Shown: piece after piece, positions 11,717 to 23,480 of the stretch | How positions within the stretch are numbered: position 1 is the stretch's first letter | How the letters are laid out: every line of letters begins with the position of its first letter | NCBI RefSeq assembly: GCF_019320115.1 | Contig: NC_089582.1 | Span: 123,157,259 to 123,221,258 of the forward strand | Length of the DNA: 64,000 nucleotides | Source of the DNA: Miscanthus floridulus | Taxonomy: Eukaryota > Streptophyta > Magnoliopsida > Poales > Poaceae | Reading direction: 5' to 3' | Made by a program: the position numbers and the translations under genes | Notes under the pieces: generated by a model | Told to the model about the DNA's origin: nothing | Seen by the model: only the letters and a program-made list of their open reading frames with translations | Database searches by the model: none

Positions 11717-11805
11717 ATCTCTCCGACCACGATGGCGACCACTCCGACCACCTCAGCAAGCTCTTCGACCACCCCCCGTGATCTCTCCGACCACCTCAGC
11801 GACTA
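11717..11805 (+). repeat. Degenerate CTCTCCGACCACC minisatellite
   Basis: CTCTCCGACCACC-like words recur every 20 bp or so. The array is longer in the 3' LTRs (about 22214-22380 and 42373-42535), where GGCAACCTCTCC units are added. The large LTR length difference lies in and beside this array, so slippage or unequal exchange is a likely cause. Confidence 0.6.
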
Positions 11806-13498
11806 TAATGCGATCGTTTGCAGACTTGGAGGAGAACCAGATGGACGAGGATCATGAGTACCGTGAGGAGTATGGAGACGACTACAGTGAAGGTGCCACA
11901 TCCCACCCAACCCCGTAGCACCTATTACGCATGGCTAATATAGAACTGCTATTGCTTTACTTTACTATTATAATCATATTGTGATAGGATTTGCATGGTA
12001 GTATGCTTACTTTATGGCCTCTACCTTGACGCAACCTTACCCCTGCATACCCTATCATTAGGCTAGACACACGCTTACTGCTATATTTCATTTACTTGTA
12101 CTTCTACTACGCTTATACTACATTAATGCATGGTGTTATCTGGGCTACGGGGAGAGTGCTGCGTGTGTGACTTAGGTGTGTGGAGGGTGAGGGTTGTGTC
12201 GACCAAGTTGGAGTATACGACGAGCCTAGGGCAAGTCTTGCCATGGGGTGCTACATAGGCACCCCTGGAATGGATACCTGTGGTGAGTAAATGGTATATG
12301 AGGTGGTCCTAGGTGTGAACCTGTGATGGGAGGAGCCCGGGATGGAGGTGCTATGGTGGCATGATAAATGGAAACCCTGATGTAGACATTCTAGCTTGGT
12401 CATCCCTAAGGACTTACTAGTACTCAGATTCACCAGGAAGCCTTACATACCACTCGCCCTATATGGTGCGGGACGGCCGGACTACTTGGTAGGATATTGC
12501 CACTACTGCTAGGTTGATAGTGGACAGTGTAAGGAGGTATAGGGCGCGGAGGATTTCCCCCACACCCTTTCGAGACTTCATGGAGACCTTGTGGACCCGG
12601 CTCATGACTCACAGTTTCAGCCACCCCAGACTAGACTTGGGGTGTACTAAGGCTAAATGGTAGAGTGGCATTATCCTAGGCTAGTAAGCGGCCGGAATCA
12701 CCCCAGTTGACGATGGTCAGCGAAGAAGGCAGATCTTGTGGTTATGTAAAACCTCTACAGAGTGTATGGTTGATCGATCGATACATGTACTGACTTGTCG
12801 GCTATGGACCTTTCCTGGGTTTTGCTTAAACTAGATAGTGAGATGAGTCCTTCTCTTCTTCCCCCGTGAGAGAGTGTCGGTCGTAGCCAGGAGCTACAAG
12901 CCTTGAGATAGTGCCGAGAGGGAGTTGGCCTATCGACTGAGCGATGGTATGGTAGTGATGTGGTGATGGTGTGAAGATGGTGGTATATCGATCTCTGGAT
13001 CGAAACCTGGCTCTAGATGGGAATAGGATGGAATGTGAGTGGGAATGGTGTTAAAACTTTACCAACTATTATTACACACTTGATATGCTAATACATAGGA
13101 AACCTCAGCTTTATAGGTTCCTTTTGATTATACCCAACTTACATCTAATTTCCACAAAGCGATGCTCATAAGGTGGGAGTGGCCAGTACAAATCATACTG
13201 ATAAATTTTGGCACATAGGTTCTGCTGAGGAGTATAGCTCCGAGGAGTTTAACGGTTGAGGGGTTCGTTCCTATGCTCGAGTTTGGCGATCTTATCTTCA
13301 AGCTGTTCTGAATGAATGCTACTTTTGATTCCGCCAATGCGGTAATGTAATAAAATATGTAATTCCACACTATTTGTACTCTGATATTATCGTTGTATGG
13401 ATGTGGTATTTGACTAGAATTTGGGTAATATGATCTACATTGGTCATATTACATTTTGACTCTGTGGATTTCCCTTCGCGGAAATCTAGTCGCTTCAG

Positions 13499-13512
13499 TA
13501 GGTATCAGAGCC
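13499..13512 (+). other. Primer-binding site of element B
   Basis: TAGGTATCAGAGCC starts one base after the 5' LTR and contains GGTATCAGAGC, complementary to the initiator Met-tRNA 3' end. Its repeat is at 33662. Confidence 0.8.
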
Positions 13513-13656
13513 ATACTTGACCGTAGGATGAAACCCTCAGAAATGGATGATAGAATAGGATGTGAACAGCCCTTCTTTCGGTTATATACCGACCCTGCAT
13601 TTACTTTTATGCAAGGCTTATCTATTATTGACCTGCTAACACCTGTTCCTTAAAAC

Positions 13657-14928
13657 ATGCAGATGGCAACGAACGTCGACTGGTCGCCTCTAGGACCGCT
13701 ACCTCTGGACCACGCCAAGCTTACCTTTGACCTATGTGAGCTCGGGGGTTTTGCATAGACCCTCTGCTGAGTTCTCGTCATGTTAGGAGTCCCCGACGAG
13801 CTTGTCAAGGTCACCTACACCGGGAAGCCAGCTCAGGAAGGAGGAATCAAAGGACCGATTGTCGCCTCAGTCGAGTTCCCAGCTAGCACTACCTTACCTT
13901 CTGTCCCAGCTTTCATCGAATTGATTATAGAGGACACAGTCGAGGAGGGACTGCAAGCTATCTCACACAAGGCACTTCGTAGAGTGATGAGGGACCATTA
14001 TGAGCACATGAAGACAATAGAGTTCCGTCTACTTCCCCAGGCCCTCGACCTCAGCCATACCCCTAGTGAGCAGAGTTTCGTAGCCGGTAGAGTTATCCTT
14101 GCCAAGGAGGACAAATGCCTTCACATCTTGGCTATCCACCTACTAGAGCAGGATAGGTATGTGACCTAGCTAGAGCAGAGGAGACGTCAGGACCAGGCCT
14201 TTCTGTGGGAGTACCAGGAGTAAGACTCATAGGGAGCACAGGAGCAAGCTAGTCTACTTGAGACAGTTGCCAAGCTATAGGACAAGCTCAACCATCATGA
14301 AGAAGTCCACAGAACTGAGGTCACAGACTTACAGGACAAAGCCGCCAACCTAGGCAACAGGAACTGCTACCTCGACAGCAAGGTCTTAGAGTTGTAGGGA
14401 GAGTTGGATGACAAGAAGGCCGAGTTCAACCACCAAGGAGACAGAGAGAGGTCCAAGGGGATTGATATGCTAAAAATCCAATCTCGGAACAAGACCATGA
14501 CCTAGGATTTAGAGGAGTTCAAGAAGAAGGCTGTTTGCAACTAGGGTCACCTGATCGAGGCACTCAGGCAGAACGAGTACCTACAGGACAAGTGTGAGAG
14601 GATATGGTAGGCTTGGCAGAAGTCTGACAAGAAGCACCTCAGGGAGATGAAGGGTATGTGGGATCAGTTACCCAAGGAGATTCGCAGCAAGATAAAGCCT
14701 AGGATAGAGGAGTTCGAGTTAGCCCTGACTCGCCTCAACCTAGATGCCTACCCTACCCTACCTGGAGCCAAGCCTACTGAGGAGCTCACCGATGCCTTGA
14801 AGTACGTGTCCTGACTTCATAAGTCTGACGAGGAGATAGAGATCGAGAATAGTCGTATCCCAGCTGCGGTGTACAAGTTAGAGTAGATGACCCTACGTGG
14901 TCATGAGTCATGTCAGTGGCTTCCATAA
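13657..14928 (+). pseudogene. Extra coiled-coil reading frame (ORF0) upstream of gag, copy 1
   Basis: From the ATG at 13657 to the TAA at 14926-14928 one frame runs for 424 codons with no frameshift. It is interrupted by a dozen or so TAG, TGA and TAA codons, nearly all where CAG, CGA or CAA fits. The longest open piece is 13780-14169. The N-terminal half is mixed and folded-looking. From about residue 170 it is rich in Glu, Lys, Gln and Leu with heptad-like spacing, typical of a coiled coil. It lies between the primer-binding site and gag, where Tekay-type elements do not usually have a gene. I do not recognise the protein. The retained frame suggests it was a real gene of the element before mutational decay; an RNA-binding or assembly role would be a guess. 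Confidence 0.65.
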
Positions 14929-15202
14929 GTTGTACCCCATGATGTACCCCTTATGAGATGTAATATAAGACACTATGCATAGTATGATTCTCATGAGTCT
15001 CCAAGTGTAGCTACTGGAGATGAAACTATGTAATAAAACCCATGTAATGAATGTTTTGGATCTTATTGCATCTTATGGATCTTATTGCTTCTTTGTAATG
15101 AGTGTTGGATAGAATAAAAGTTTTTCTTTAAACCATAAAAATCATGTAACCATACTGAATTATAAGCACTTATAGCACAAACACTAAGAATCCCTATGAT
15201 CT
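14929..15202 (+). other. AT-rich gap between ORF0 and gag, copy 1
   Basis: About 270 bp, T-rich, with no frame of note. It may hold an internal leader for gag, but I see no specific signal. Confidence 0.4.
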
Positions 15203-16440
15203 GTGTTGCAAATGTTGAACCACAGATCTGATCGCCTAATGAACCATGGACGTGCGCCCACCCCCAAACTAGTTGAACCAAATGGGGGGCATGGTGGCAA
15301 CAACTGTGGCCATGGACGTGGAGGGATACCCTTCAACCTGGAGAATACCCCACCGCCTGAGGAGAACATTCCGCCACCACCACCACCGAACTTGGCAGAA
15401 GTGATGGCACAACAGACTCAACTTCTTGCAGCTCTTGTTAATGGAGCAAACCATCACCAGGGAGGTTAGCAGAATGACTTCCAAAGGAAGCTGGAAGGAT
15501 TTTTGAAGCTAAGGCCACCTACCTATGATGGCACCAACTCTGACCCGCTTGTGGCCGATGACTGGCTCAAGGAGATGGAGAAGAAGCTTGACCTCACTAC
15601 TTTCACCGACGATGAGTGTGTTGGAGCTGCCACACACCAGCTCACAGGTGCAGCACATGCCTGGTGGGACAGTTTCAGTGATTCCCATGAGGACCCTACC
15701 AACATCTCATGGGATGAGTTCACCGAAGCATTCACTGAGTATCACATTCCCAAGGGTATCATGGAGGCCAAAGCTGAGGAGTTCCGCAACATCAAGATGG
15801 GAAAGGACAGGGTGATTGAGTACACTACTCATTTCACCAACCTTCTACGCTATGCACCTTCTTATGTTGTGAACTCTGAGAAGGAGAAGTTGTAGTATTA
15901 CCGTAAGGGACTTAACCCGCACATCAAGCTAAAGTTTGGCGGTATCGAGAGTAGAACGCTGCGTGCGCTGGTGGATCGCTGCATCTAGATTGAGAAAGAC
16001 CATGCTGAAGCTAGAGAGGAGTACAGGGAGAGGAAGCGTAAGCCTAAGGAGTCCTTCCGTGGCCGTGATCGCAAGAGGTTCCACAGAGATGCACCACCCG
16101 GGGAACGCTCTCGCCATAATAGGGATGACAACCCTAGATCGAGTAGGGGTAGTGGAGGCTACACCGCCAAATACTCCCACCCTGCTTAGGATCGTTACAC
16201 CCAGGACTATTATGCTCAGGACCACAACACTTAGGACCGTTTCAACCGTTCCCGCTCTATGAATGAACACCTAGCACAGAACCGCTCCGCACCAAGCACT
16301 GGAAACTAGAAGGCACCCGCACCAACCCCTACATGCGGTATGCCTTTCACCTACTTCACTTATGGCCAACTAGGTCATAAAGCCACTAAGTGCCCTCAGA
16401 ACTCAGCTGCTCAGAAGTCTCAGTTCAAGGGATCTGCTAC
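15203..16440 (+). pseudogene. Gypsy Gag of element B, copy 1
   Basis: The frame starts at one of two ATGs, 15203 or 15239. Gly- and Pro-rich N-terminal sequence leads to a Retrotrans_gag domain at about 15500-15900, with motifs YDGTNSDPLVADDWL, AAHAWWDSF and EFTEAFTEYHIP. In-frame stops at about 15467, 15893, 15986 and 16307 each sit where Gln is expected. Of the zinc knuckle near 16340-16385 only GHKATKC remains; both leading Cys codons have become Tyr (TAC, TAT), which would abolish zinc binding. Gag and pol share one frame, with protease following directly. The protein would form the particle core but cannot be made whole. Confidence 0.85.
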
Positions 16441-16495
16441 CTGAGGACGTCTCAACCATCTAGACGCTGAGGAAGCATAGGCTACCCCTGACGTT

Positions 16496-19400
16496 GTGTA
16501 TGGTATGTTTATAGTTAATGGCAACACTGCATCAGTTCTATTTGACTCTAGAGCAACTTGTTCTTACATATCATCCAAGTTTGCACGAGAGCATGACCTG
16601 CCTGTAACCCCATGTGAAAAGCCTAACATCATCGGTTCACCTCTAGGAGGCCTAAAGTGCACCCACATCTGTAAGAGAGTGAGTCTTACCATTGAGGGTC
16701 TTATCTTTAAAGCCGACCTAACCCTGTTACCTTCCACAAACCTAGATGTCATCTTAGGTATGGATTGGTTAACCATTCACTGAGGTACCATATCATGTTC
16801 CCCTAGATACGTCCAAGTGACCCACCCATCAGGACAAGTTATTAGATGTGAGCCCCAGTCCAGAAAGTCCACTTCTATCCTATGTGCCCTTAAAGCGAGT
16901 TTAGAATCACAAAAAGAGGAGAAGATAGTTCATGATGTGCCTATGGTCAGAGACTATCCCGATGTATTCCCTAAAGAATTACCGGGTATGCCACCAGACC
17001 ATGATGTAGAGTTCATCATTGATCTTTTGCTGGGAACAGGACCCATTGCCAAGAGACCCTATCGCATGTTAGTTGATGAACTGGCCGAGCTCAAGAAACA
17101 GCTTGATGAGCTCATCTCGAAGGGATATATCAGACCCAGTGCTTCACCCTAGGGATCCCCTATTCTGTTTGTTAAGAAGAAGGATGGCTCAATGAGAATG
17201 TGCATTGATTATCGGAACTTGAACACAGTCACCATCAAGAACAAGTACCCTCTACCAAGGATTGATGATTTGCTTGATCAGCTTTGAGGTACCAAGTATT
17301 TCTCCAAGATTGATCTCAGATCTGGCTATCATCAGATGAAGATTCGAGAGAGTGACATCCCGAAGACAACTTTCGTGACTAGGTATGGACAGTTTGAGTT
17401 CACCGTGGTGTCCTTTGGACTCACAAATGCTCTAGCATACTTCATGAACATGATAAATAAGGTTTTCATGAAAGAACTAGATAAGTTCGTGGTAGTATTC
17501 ATTGATGACATCCTTGTCTATTCACCCACCGCCGAAGAACACGAACATCATCTGAGAACTGTGCTTAAGAAACTAGCCCAACATTAGCTCTACGCAAAGT
17601 TTAGCAAGTGCGAATTTTGGCTACAGGAAGTTGCCTTCCTAGGCCATGTACTATCAGCTGAAGGTGTCGCGGTTGACCTGGCCAAAATTGAAGCTGTGAA
17701 AGAGTGGGATCAGCCCCATAATGTGACAGAAGTCAGAAGCTTCTTGGGATTGGCTGGATCTTATCGCTGATTCATTGAGAACTTCTCCAAGATAGCCCGT
17801 CCAATGACCAACCTTCTGAAGAAGACTAAGGAGTTTGAATGGACGCCCGAGTGCGAACAAAGCTCTAGAATTGAAATAGAAGCTTACCACAACTCCTGTG
17901 CTAGCATTGCCTGATATCAGCAAAGATTTCATGGTCTATTGTGATGCATCCCATCAAGGACTTGGTTGTGTATTGATGCAAGGTGGGAGAGTGATAGCAT
18001 ATGCTTCCCGACAGTTGAAAGAACACGAGAACCGTTACCTAACCCATGATCTTGAGTTAGCAGCAGTTGTGCATGCCTTGAACATCTGGAGACACTACTT
18101 GATAGGCAACAAGTGTGATATCTATATGGATCACAAGAGCTTGAAGTACTTTTTCACTCAGGAAGATCTAAATATGAGGCAACGCCAATGGCTAGAGTTG
18201 ATCAAGGACTATGACCTAGAAATTCACTATCATCCAAAAAAGCTAATGTAGTCGTAGATGCTCTCAGTCGCAAGAGATACTATCACACTTTGATCACTAA
18301 ATCCATACCACCAGAGCTCAAGGAAGAGATTGATGATTTCCAACTTGAGATACTACCGCATGGCTTGTTAAATGAGCTCAGCATATAGTATAATCTCATA
18401 GATCGCATCCGTCAAGCTCAGAAGAGTTGCAAAGAGATCGAATATCTCCGTGGTCTGAAGAAACTAGGCTACAAGACCAACCACTAGGAAGATGAACAAG
18501 GAACCATTTGGTTCAAGGACAGAATTTGTGTCCCTTCTGATCCAGCACTACGAGAGGAAATTCTGTCTAAAGCACATAATTCCAAGTACTGTATTCACCC
18601 TGGAAATTCAAAGATGTATTAAGACTTGAAGAAACACTTTTGGTGGAAAGGCATGAAGACAGACATTGCAGGACATGTGGCATGATGTGACACCTGTAAT
18701 AGAGTCAAGGCTGAACATCAAAGGCCTGCAGGATTGCTAAAGCCTCTTGACGTTCCCGAGTGGAAATGGGAGAGCATATCCATGGATTTCATAGTTGGAT
18801 TGCCCCGTTCATAGAAAGGCAATGATTCCATCTAGGTGATTGTTGATCGTTTGACCAAGATCGCTCACTTTGTACCAGTTAAGACCAAGATCGATGCCCA
18901 AAAAATTAGCAGATCTATATGTTGAGCATATTCTCAGACTACATGGAGCTCCCTCTAGTATTGTATCTGATCGTGGTCCTCAATTTGTGTCCCGATTCTA
19001 GGAAGCCCTGCACAAGTCCATTGGAACCAAACTTGATTTCAGTACCGCTTACCACCCACAGACAGATGGACAAACTAAACGAGTAAATCAGATTTTAGAA
19101 GACATGCTTCGCGCTAGTGTACTGAATTATAGCTCTTATTGGGAGAAATACCTACCCTATGCAGAGTTCTCTTACAACAACAGCTACCAAGCCAGTATTA
19201 AGATGTCGCCATTTGAAGCTCTGTATGGTAGACCTTATAAGACACCTTTGATGTGGTCCCAACCGGGAGAAAGATCATTCTTTGACTCCACCAAGATTCA
19301 AGATGGCGAAGGAGTTGCTCAAGTGAAGGAGAACTTGAGGATTGCTCAAAGTCGATACAAGAGCTATGCTGATAAAGAAGAAGAGAACTTGAGTTTAATG

Positions 19401-19832
19401 TGGGAGATTTTGTCTATCTCAAGGTATCCCCGCTATGTGGAACTACCAGATTCCATGTGAAAGGAAAGCTCGCCCCTAGATTTGTTGGGCCATACAAGAT
19501 CCGCAAGAGGATTGGAAAACTCGCTTACAAACTTGAACTACCTGAGGAATTAGTGGGTGTACATCCCGTATTCCATGTCTCACAGCTACGCAAGTGTTTG
19601 AGAGTGCCCGATGAAGTAGTTCCAACTGATACACTTGACATTCAAGATATGCTTGAGTATAAAGAACATCCTATCAGAATTCTGGGGAGACACCAAGGAG
19701 ACCCGAAGCAAAACTATTCCTATGTGCAAGATCCAATGGAGCAATCACACTGAGAGAGAAGCAACATGGGAAAAGAGTCTGACCTCCGGCTACAATATCC
19801 TTATCTCTTCGAAGAGTATGTTACGCTTTAAT
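16496..19832 (+). pseudogene. Gypsy (Tekay/Del chromovirus) Pol of element B, copy 1
   Basis: Domain order is protease, RT, RNase H, integrase, chromodomain-like tail, the order of Gypsy elements. Protease (about 16496-16783) has DSR where catalytic DSG is expected. RT (about 17000-17600) keeps the active-site FIDD and a conserved FGLTNA block. RNase H (about 17898-18251) starts VYCDASHQG. Integrase (about 18560-19300) keeps its N-terminal His/Cys finger and two Asp of the catalytic triad, but the third residue, Glu in TDGQTERVNQ, reads Lys at 19077-19079. The tail (about 19640-19832) has the EATWE and YPYLF motifs of Tekay chromodomains but is in another frame. Many stops fit Gln, Arg or Trp codons. 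Extra frameshifts near 17870, 18900 and 19375 are absent from the second copy and look like sequence errors. Confidence 0.85.
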
Positions 19833-19850
19833 CTCGGGGACGAGATTCTA

Positions 19851-19865
19851 TTAAGGGGGTAGGAC
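19851..19865 (+). other. Polypurine tract of element B, copy 1
   Basis: AAGGGGGTAGGAC directly precedes the 3' LTR start TGTAACAACCC. It is repeated at 40016-40030. Confidence 0.75.
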
Positions 19866-22800
19866 TGTAACAACCCAAAATCCACACACCAAAATCACAA
19901 CTACAAATTTTTTTGTTGTTAACCCTATGTGATGTTGAGGTGACACATGTAGAAGCCGAACCCTAGTTCTAGATTAGATGTGACCCAACTAGGTTAAGAT
20001 CATAAGCATAGCTTGGTTTTATGCCACATGAGTAATTAAATTCCTAAATAAATAAATCATGCATGCATCCTTAATTCCACTTGTGATTTGGATTCTTTTT
20101 GCCTTATGTGATGTTTAACTAACTTACTTAATATTTATGATAAACCCTAATATATGGGATGTATTTTGACCACCAATTGAAACACCTTGTGGGACCCACT
20201 ACATAACTCGTAGCTCAAGTTTAAACTCTAACTAATTTGAATCGAAGCAAAAGAAATATAAGAGAAAGGAAAAGGAGGGAGGCAGCAGCTTAGCCCAGCC
20301 TGCCTCGACCGGCCCAGTTAGCCCAGCCAAGCCTCGCCTGCCCTTTCACGCGTGCAGCCCGCTGACAAACTGGACCCGCTCGTCAGCCATCACGCACCAC
20401 ACGCCACCGCATTAGGACAAGCTAACAAACCGGACCCCATGCGTCAGCCACCCCAGCAATAGGATCATCTCCTCCCCACGCCGACCTCTTCCTCGACTGG
20501 GGGGCCGACCACTGTGGCAGGTGTGGGCCAGGGCGTCACGCAAGAAGCATGACCTTGTTTCCCCTTACGCCGCGCCTATTGCTACCGCACACGGGCCGTC
20601 GGATGCGCCACATGCATCACCACCGCTCGATCACCGTTCGCCATTGGAGCCCTTGGAGCTCGGCTATAAAAGCCAATGCTCGCGAGCCCTAACCCTCAGC
20701 CCATTTGCCGCCGCCGCTGGTGGCCACAGCACCACACCGCATCAAGCTGAGAGAGAGGGAAGAGGAAGAAGCAAGGAGGAGGAAGGAAGCCGCTGCGGAA
20801 CCGGACCTCACCGGAGCCAGGAGCGCCACCCCGATCGGCTACAGTGACGTAGCTGCTTGGCACGGCACTGCATCGCCTCATCATGGCCTCGCCTTGCCAC
20901 TACACCGCCATCCTACCGCCATGAGCCCTACGGTGAGCCATGTCGTTCATCGCTCGCCGTGCTAGCCGTACTCACCATGAATGCCACCGTGTCCCTGCAC
21001 TTGGGAAACGTAGAGGCAGAGCATTCCTGCTCCTGGACATGCTGCACACGCACCACATGAGCACTAGCCCAAGGCCTGACCTCACCGACCCCTAGTAGCT
21101 CGGGAACACCGGCACAACCACACCTAGCCTCTCGGACGCCATGAATGGACCATGTCGGAGCACGAGCTCTTGCTCTGGCTTAGCCAACCGGTAGCATAGA
21201 AGGACCACCACGACCCTCTTGTTGAGCCCAAACGGAAACACAAAGCAAAGGGAAGAAAGGGGGTGACGTTGAGCCCTCTGCTCGGGAACGCCAGCGCCGA
21301 GCGCTCTGCTTATGCCATGCAAACGCATCGCACGTGCTCACCATGGCCAGAGCACAACCATGGCGAGACCACTGCGTCTTCTATGTCATAGTAAAGGCAA
21401 TGTTGACACCCTGACTGGCTTTGCCATGATGAGACCCACCGCATCTTCTACATCGCAGTAAAGGCGACATTGACCACCCTGACTGGCTTTGCCAGGACGA
21501 GAGACACCACCGCCCATCTTAGCCGAGGAAGAAGCCCACCGGAGCCCTGCGTTGCCGCATCGCACCTCGTCGGAGCGCCACCACCTCTGTTTTACCCCCA
21601 CCACCATGGCCGGAGCCACTGGGAGCACTAGGAGCTCCTTCAACACACCCACCATGGCTGTAGAAGCACCGTGGAGCTCACACGCTCCTCCAATTGGGCT
21701 CTCGCTACCACTGCAGCCCTGTCCAAGCACGCCGACGAAACCCATGCCGCCGTTCACCATGGCCGGGACCCTAGGAAGCCCAGCCACCACCTTGACCCCA
21801 CCGCTACACTCGCCGAGGCTTGGCGACACTTTTGCCTACCTTAATTGAACACCAGCGCCACGGGTAAGGCTCGCCGGTGACCTCACCACCGGCGGGAGCC
21901 CCGTCGGGAAGAGTAGGGGATTTTTCCCTTGTCGACCACATCGACCACGTCCCGAGCAGCTCCACCGAGCTCCGACCATGACCACATCGTGCACGTGAAC
22001 CCAAACCCTAGAAAGGAGTAAGTGGACCAAGTCCTTCATAGACTAGCTCTACGGTCTATGGATCAACGCAGGCGGGTTCACCATGAACCGCGCCTCACCT
22101 ATCTGACACTGTTTGACCCTAGACCCACCTGTCAGCTGCAGTTTAGCTCAGATGGCGCCATGCTGACGTCATGCCGATGATGAGACCATGCCAGCATCGG
22201 GGACTTCGGCAATCTCTCCGACCATGACGGCGACCACTCCGACCACCTCAGCAAGCTCTCCGACCACCCTCCCGTGATCTCTCCGACTACCTAGGCAACT
22301 CTCTGACCACCTAGGCAACCTCTCCAACCACCACGGCAACCTTTCCGACCACTTCAGTGATCTCTCCGACCACCACACCAGCTGTATCCCTACATGCCAC
22401 ATGAACCAGTCACAGTGTGACACGTGTCAGCCCTGAATTAATCAGCCTTAATTTAATCTTCGGAAATACATAACTAATTCATACGACCTCAGAAAAATAC
22501 AAGACCAGGACCAAAATTCATCTAAAATCAAGCTCTACGCAATGAACCCATGTTTGAGTGCATTGGCTCTTTTGAATTTTCATTGCTTCTTTGTGCTATT
22601 CTATAGACGTCGCTAACGCGACTATAATGCGATCGTTTGCAGACTCGGAGGAGAACCAAACAAACGAGGATCGTGAGTACCGTGAGGAGTATGGAGACGA
22701 CTACACTGAAGGTGCCACATCCCACCCAACCTCGTAGCACCTATTACGCATGGCTAATATAGAACTGCTATTGCTTTACTTCCTATTATAATCATACTGT

Positions 22801-23259
22801 GATAGGATTTGCATGGTAGTATGCTTACTTGATGGCCTCTACCTTGACACAACCTTACCCCTGCATACCCTGCCATTAGGCTAGACCAAGTTGGAGTATA
22901 AGACGAGCCTGGGGCAAGTCTTGCCATAGGGTGCTACCTGGGCACCCCTAGAATGGATACCTATGGTGAGTAAATAGTATATGAGGTGGTCCTGGGTATG
23001 AACCTATGATGGGAGGAGCCCGAGATGGAGGTGCTGTGGTGGCACGATAAATGGAAACCCTGATGGAGACATTCTAGCTTGGTCATCCCTAAGGACTTAC
23101 TAGTACTCAGATTCACCGGAAAGCCTTACGTACCACTCGCCCTATATGGTGCGGGACGTCCGGACTACTTGGTAGGATATTGCCACTACTGCTAGGTTGA
23201 TAGCGGACAGTGTAAGGAGGTACGGGCCATGGAGGATTTCCCCCACACCTTCTGAGACT
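19866..23259 (+). repeat. Truncated 3' LTR of element B, copy 1
   Basis: It matches 40031-43422 but stops inside the LTR and runs into element A gag sequence at 23260. About 890 bp of LTR that follow in the second copy are missing. Relative to the second copy it carries about twenty single-base gains and losses, mostly in runs of the same base, and no substitutions that I noticed. This is the signature of low-quality sequence rather than of evolution. Confidence 0.85.
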
Positions 23260-23279
23260 CATGCTAGGAAAGAGGACAC

Positions 23280-23480
23280 ATGGCACATTCATGTCCCCTA
23301 GGTGGCATTTCTAAGCCTATTTCAATTGTAGATAATAATGTGCTTAGAAAGGATGATAATGGTACCTCTATGGTTGCTATTGTAAAACATCCCGCTACTC
23401 ATAGTAAGGCGTTGCCTAAGTATGTTGCTCCTAACTTGAGAGAATCCAAACTTGTTTGGGTATCATCAAAAAGTGGATGA
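23280..23480 (+). pseudogene. Gag C-terminal fragment of element A, copy 2
   Basis: A 66-codon piece identical to 3112-3312. The upstream gag is absent here because the duplication starts inside the gene; it is joined to LTR sequence of element B instead. Confidence 0.7.

Larger units (their letters stand above)
9378..13497 (+). repeat. 5' LTR of element B, copy 1 (4120 bp)
   Basis: The LTR starts TGTAACAACCC and ends CGCTTCA, next to a primer-binding site. It matches the 3' LTRs at 19866-23259 (cut) and 40031-44312 (complete) with many substitutions and two large indels: about 340 bp present at 42443-42780 are missing here, and 135 bp at 12069-12203 are missing from the 3' LTR with GAC at both edges of the gap. 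A TATA box is at 10175. The leader part is GC-rich and holds short tandem repeats. Several antisense frames here, up to 214 codons, look like chance. Confidence 0.9.
3092..23259 (+). repeat. Unit 1 of 20-kb head-to-tail duplication
   Basis: The unit holds the 3' end of element A gag, the A interior and 3' LTR, the spacer, and element B up to most of its 3' LTR. It is followed directly by the same sequence at 23260-43422. Offsets between matching points are 20168 at the start, 20163 from about 4100 to 17850, and 20162-20164 later. The differences seen are single-base indels at both ends of the comparison. Confidence 0.9.
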
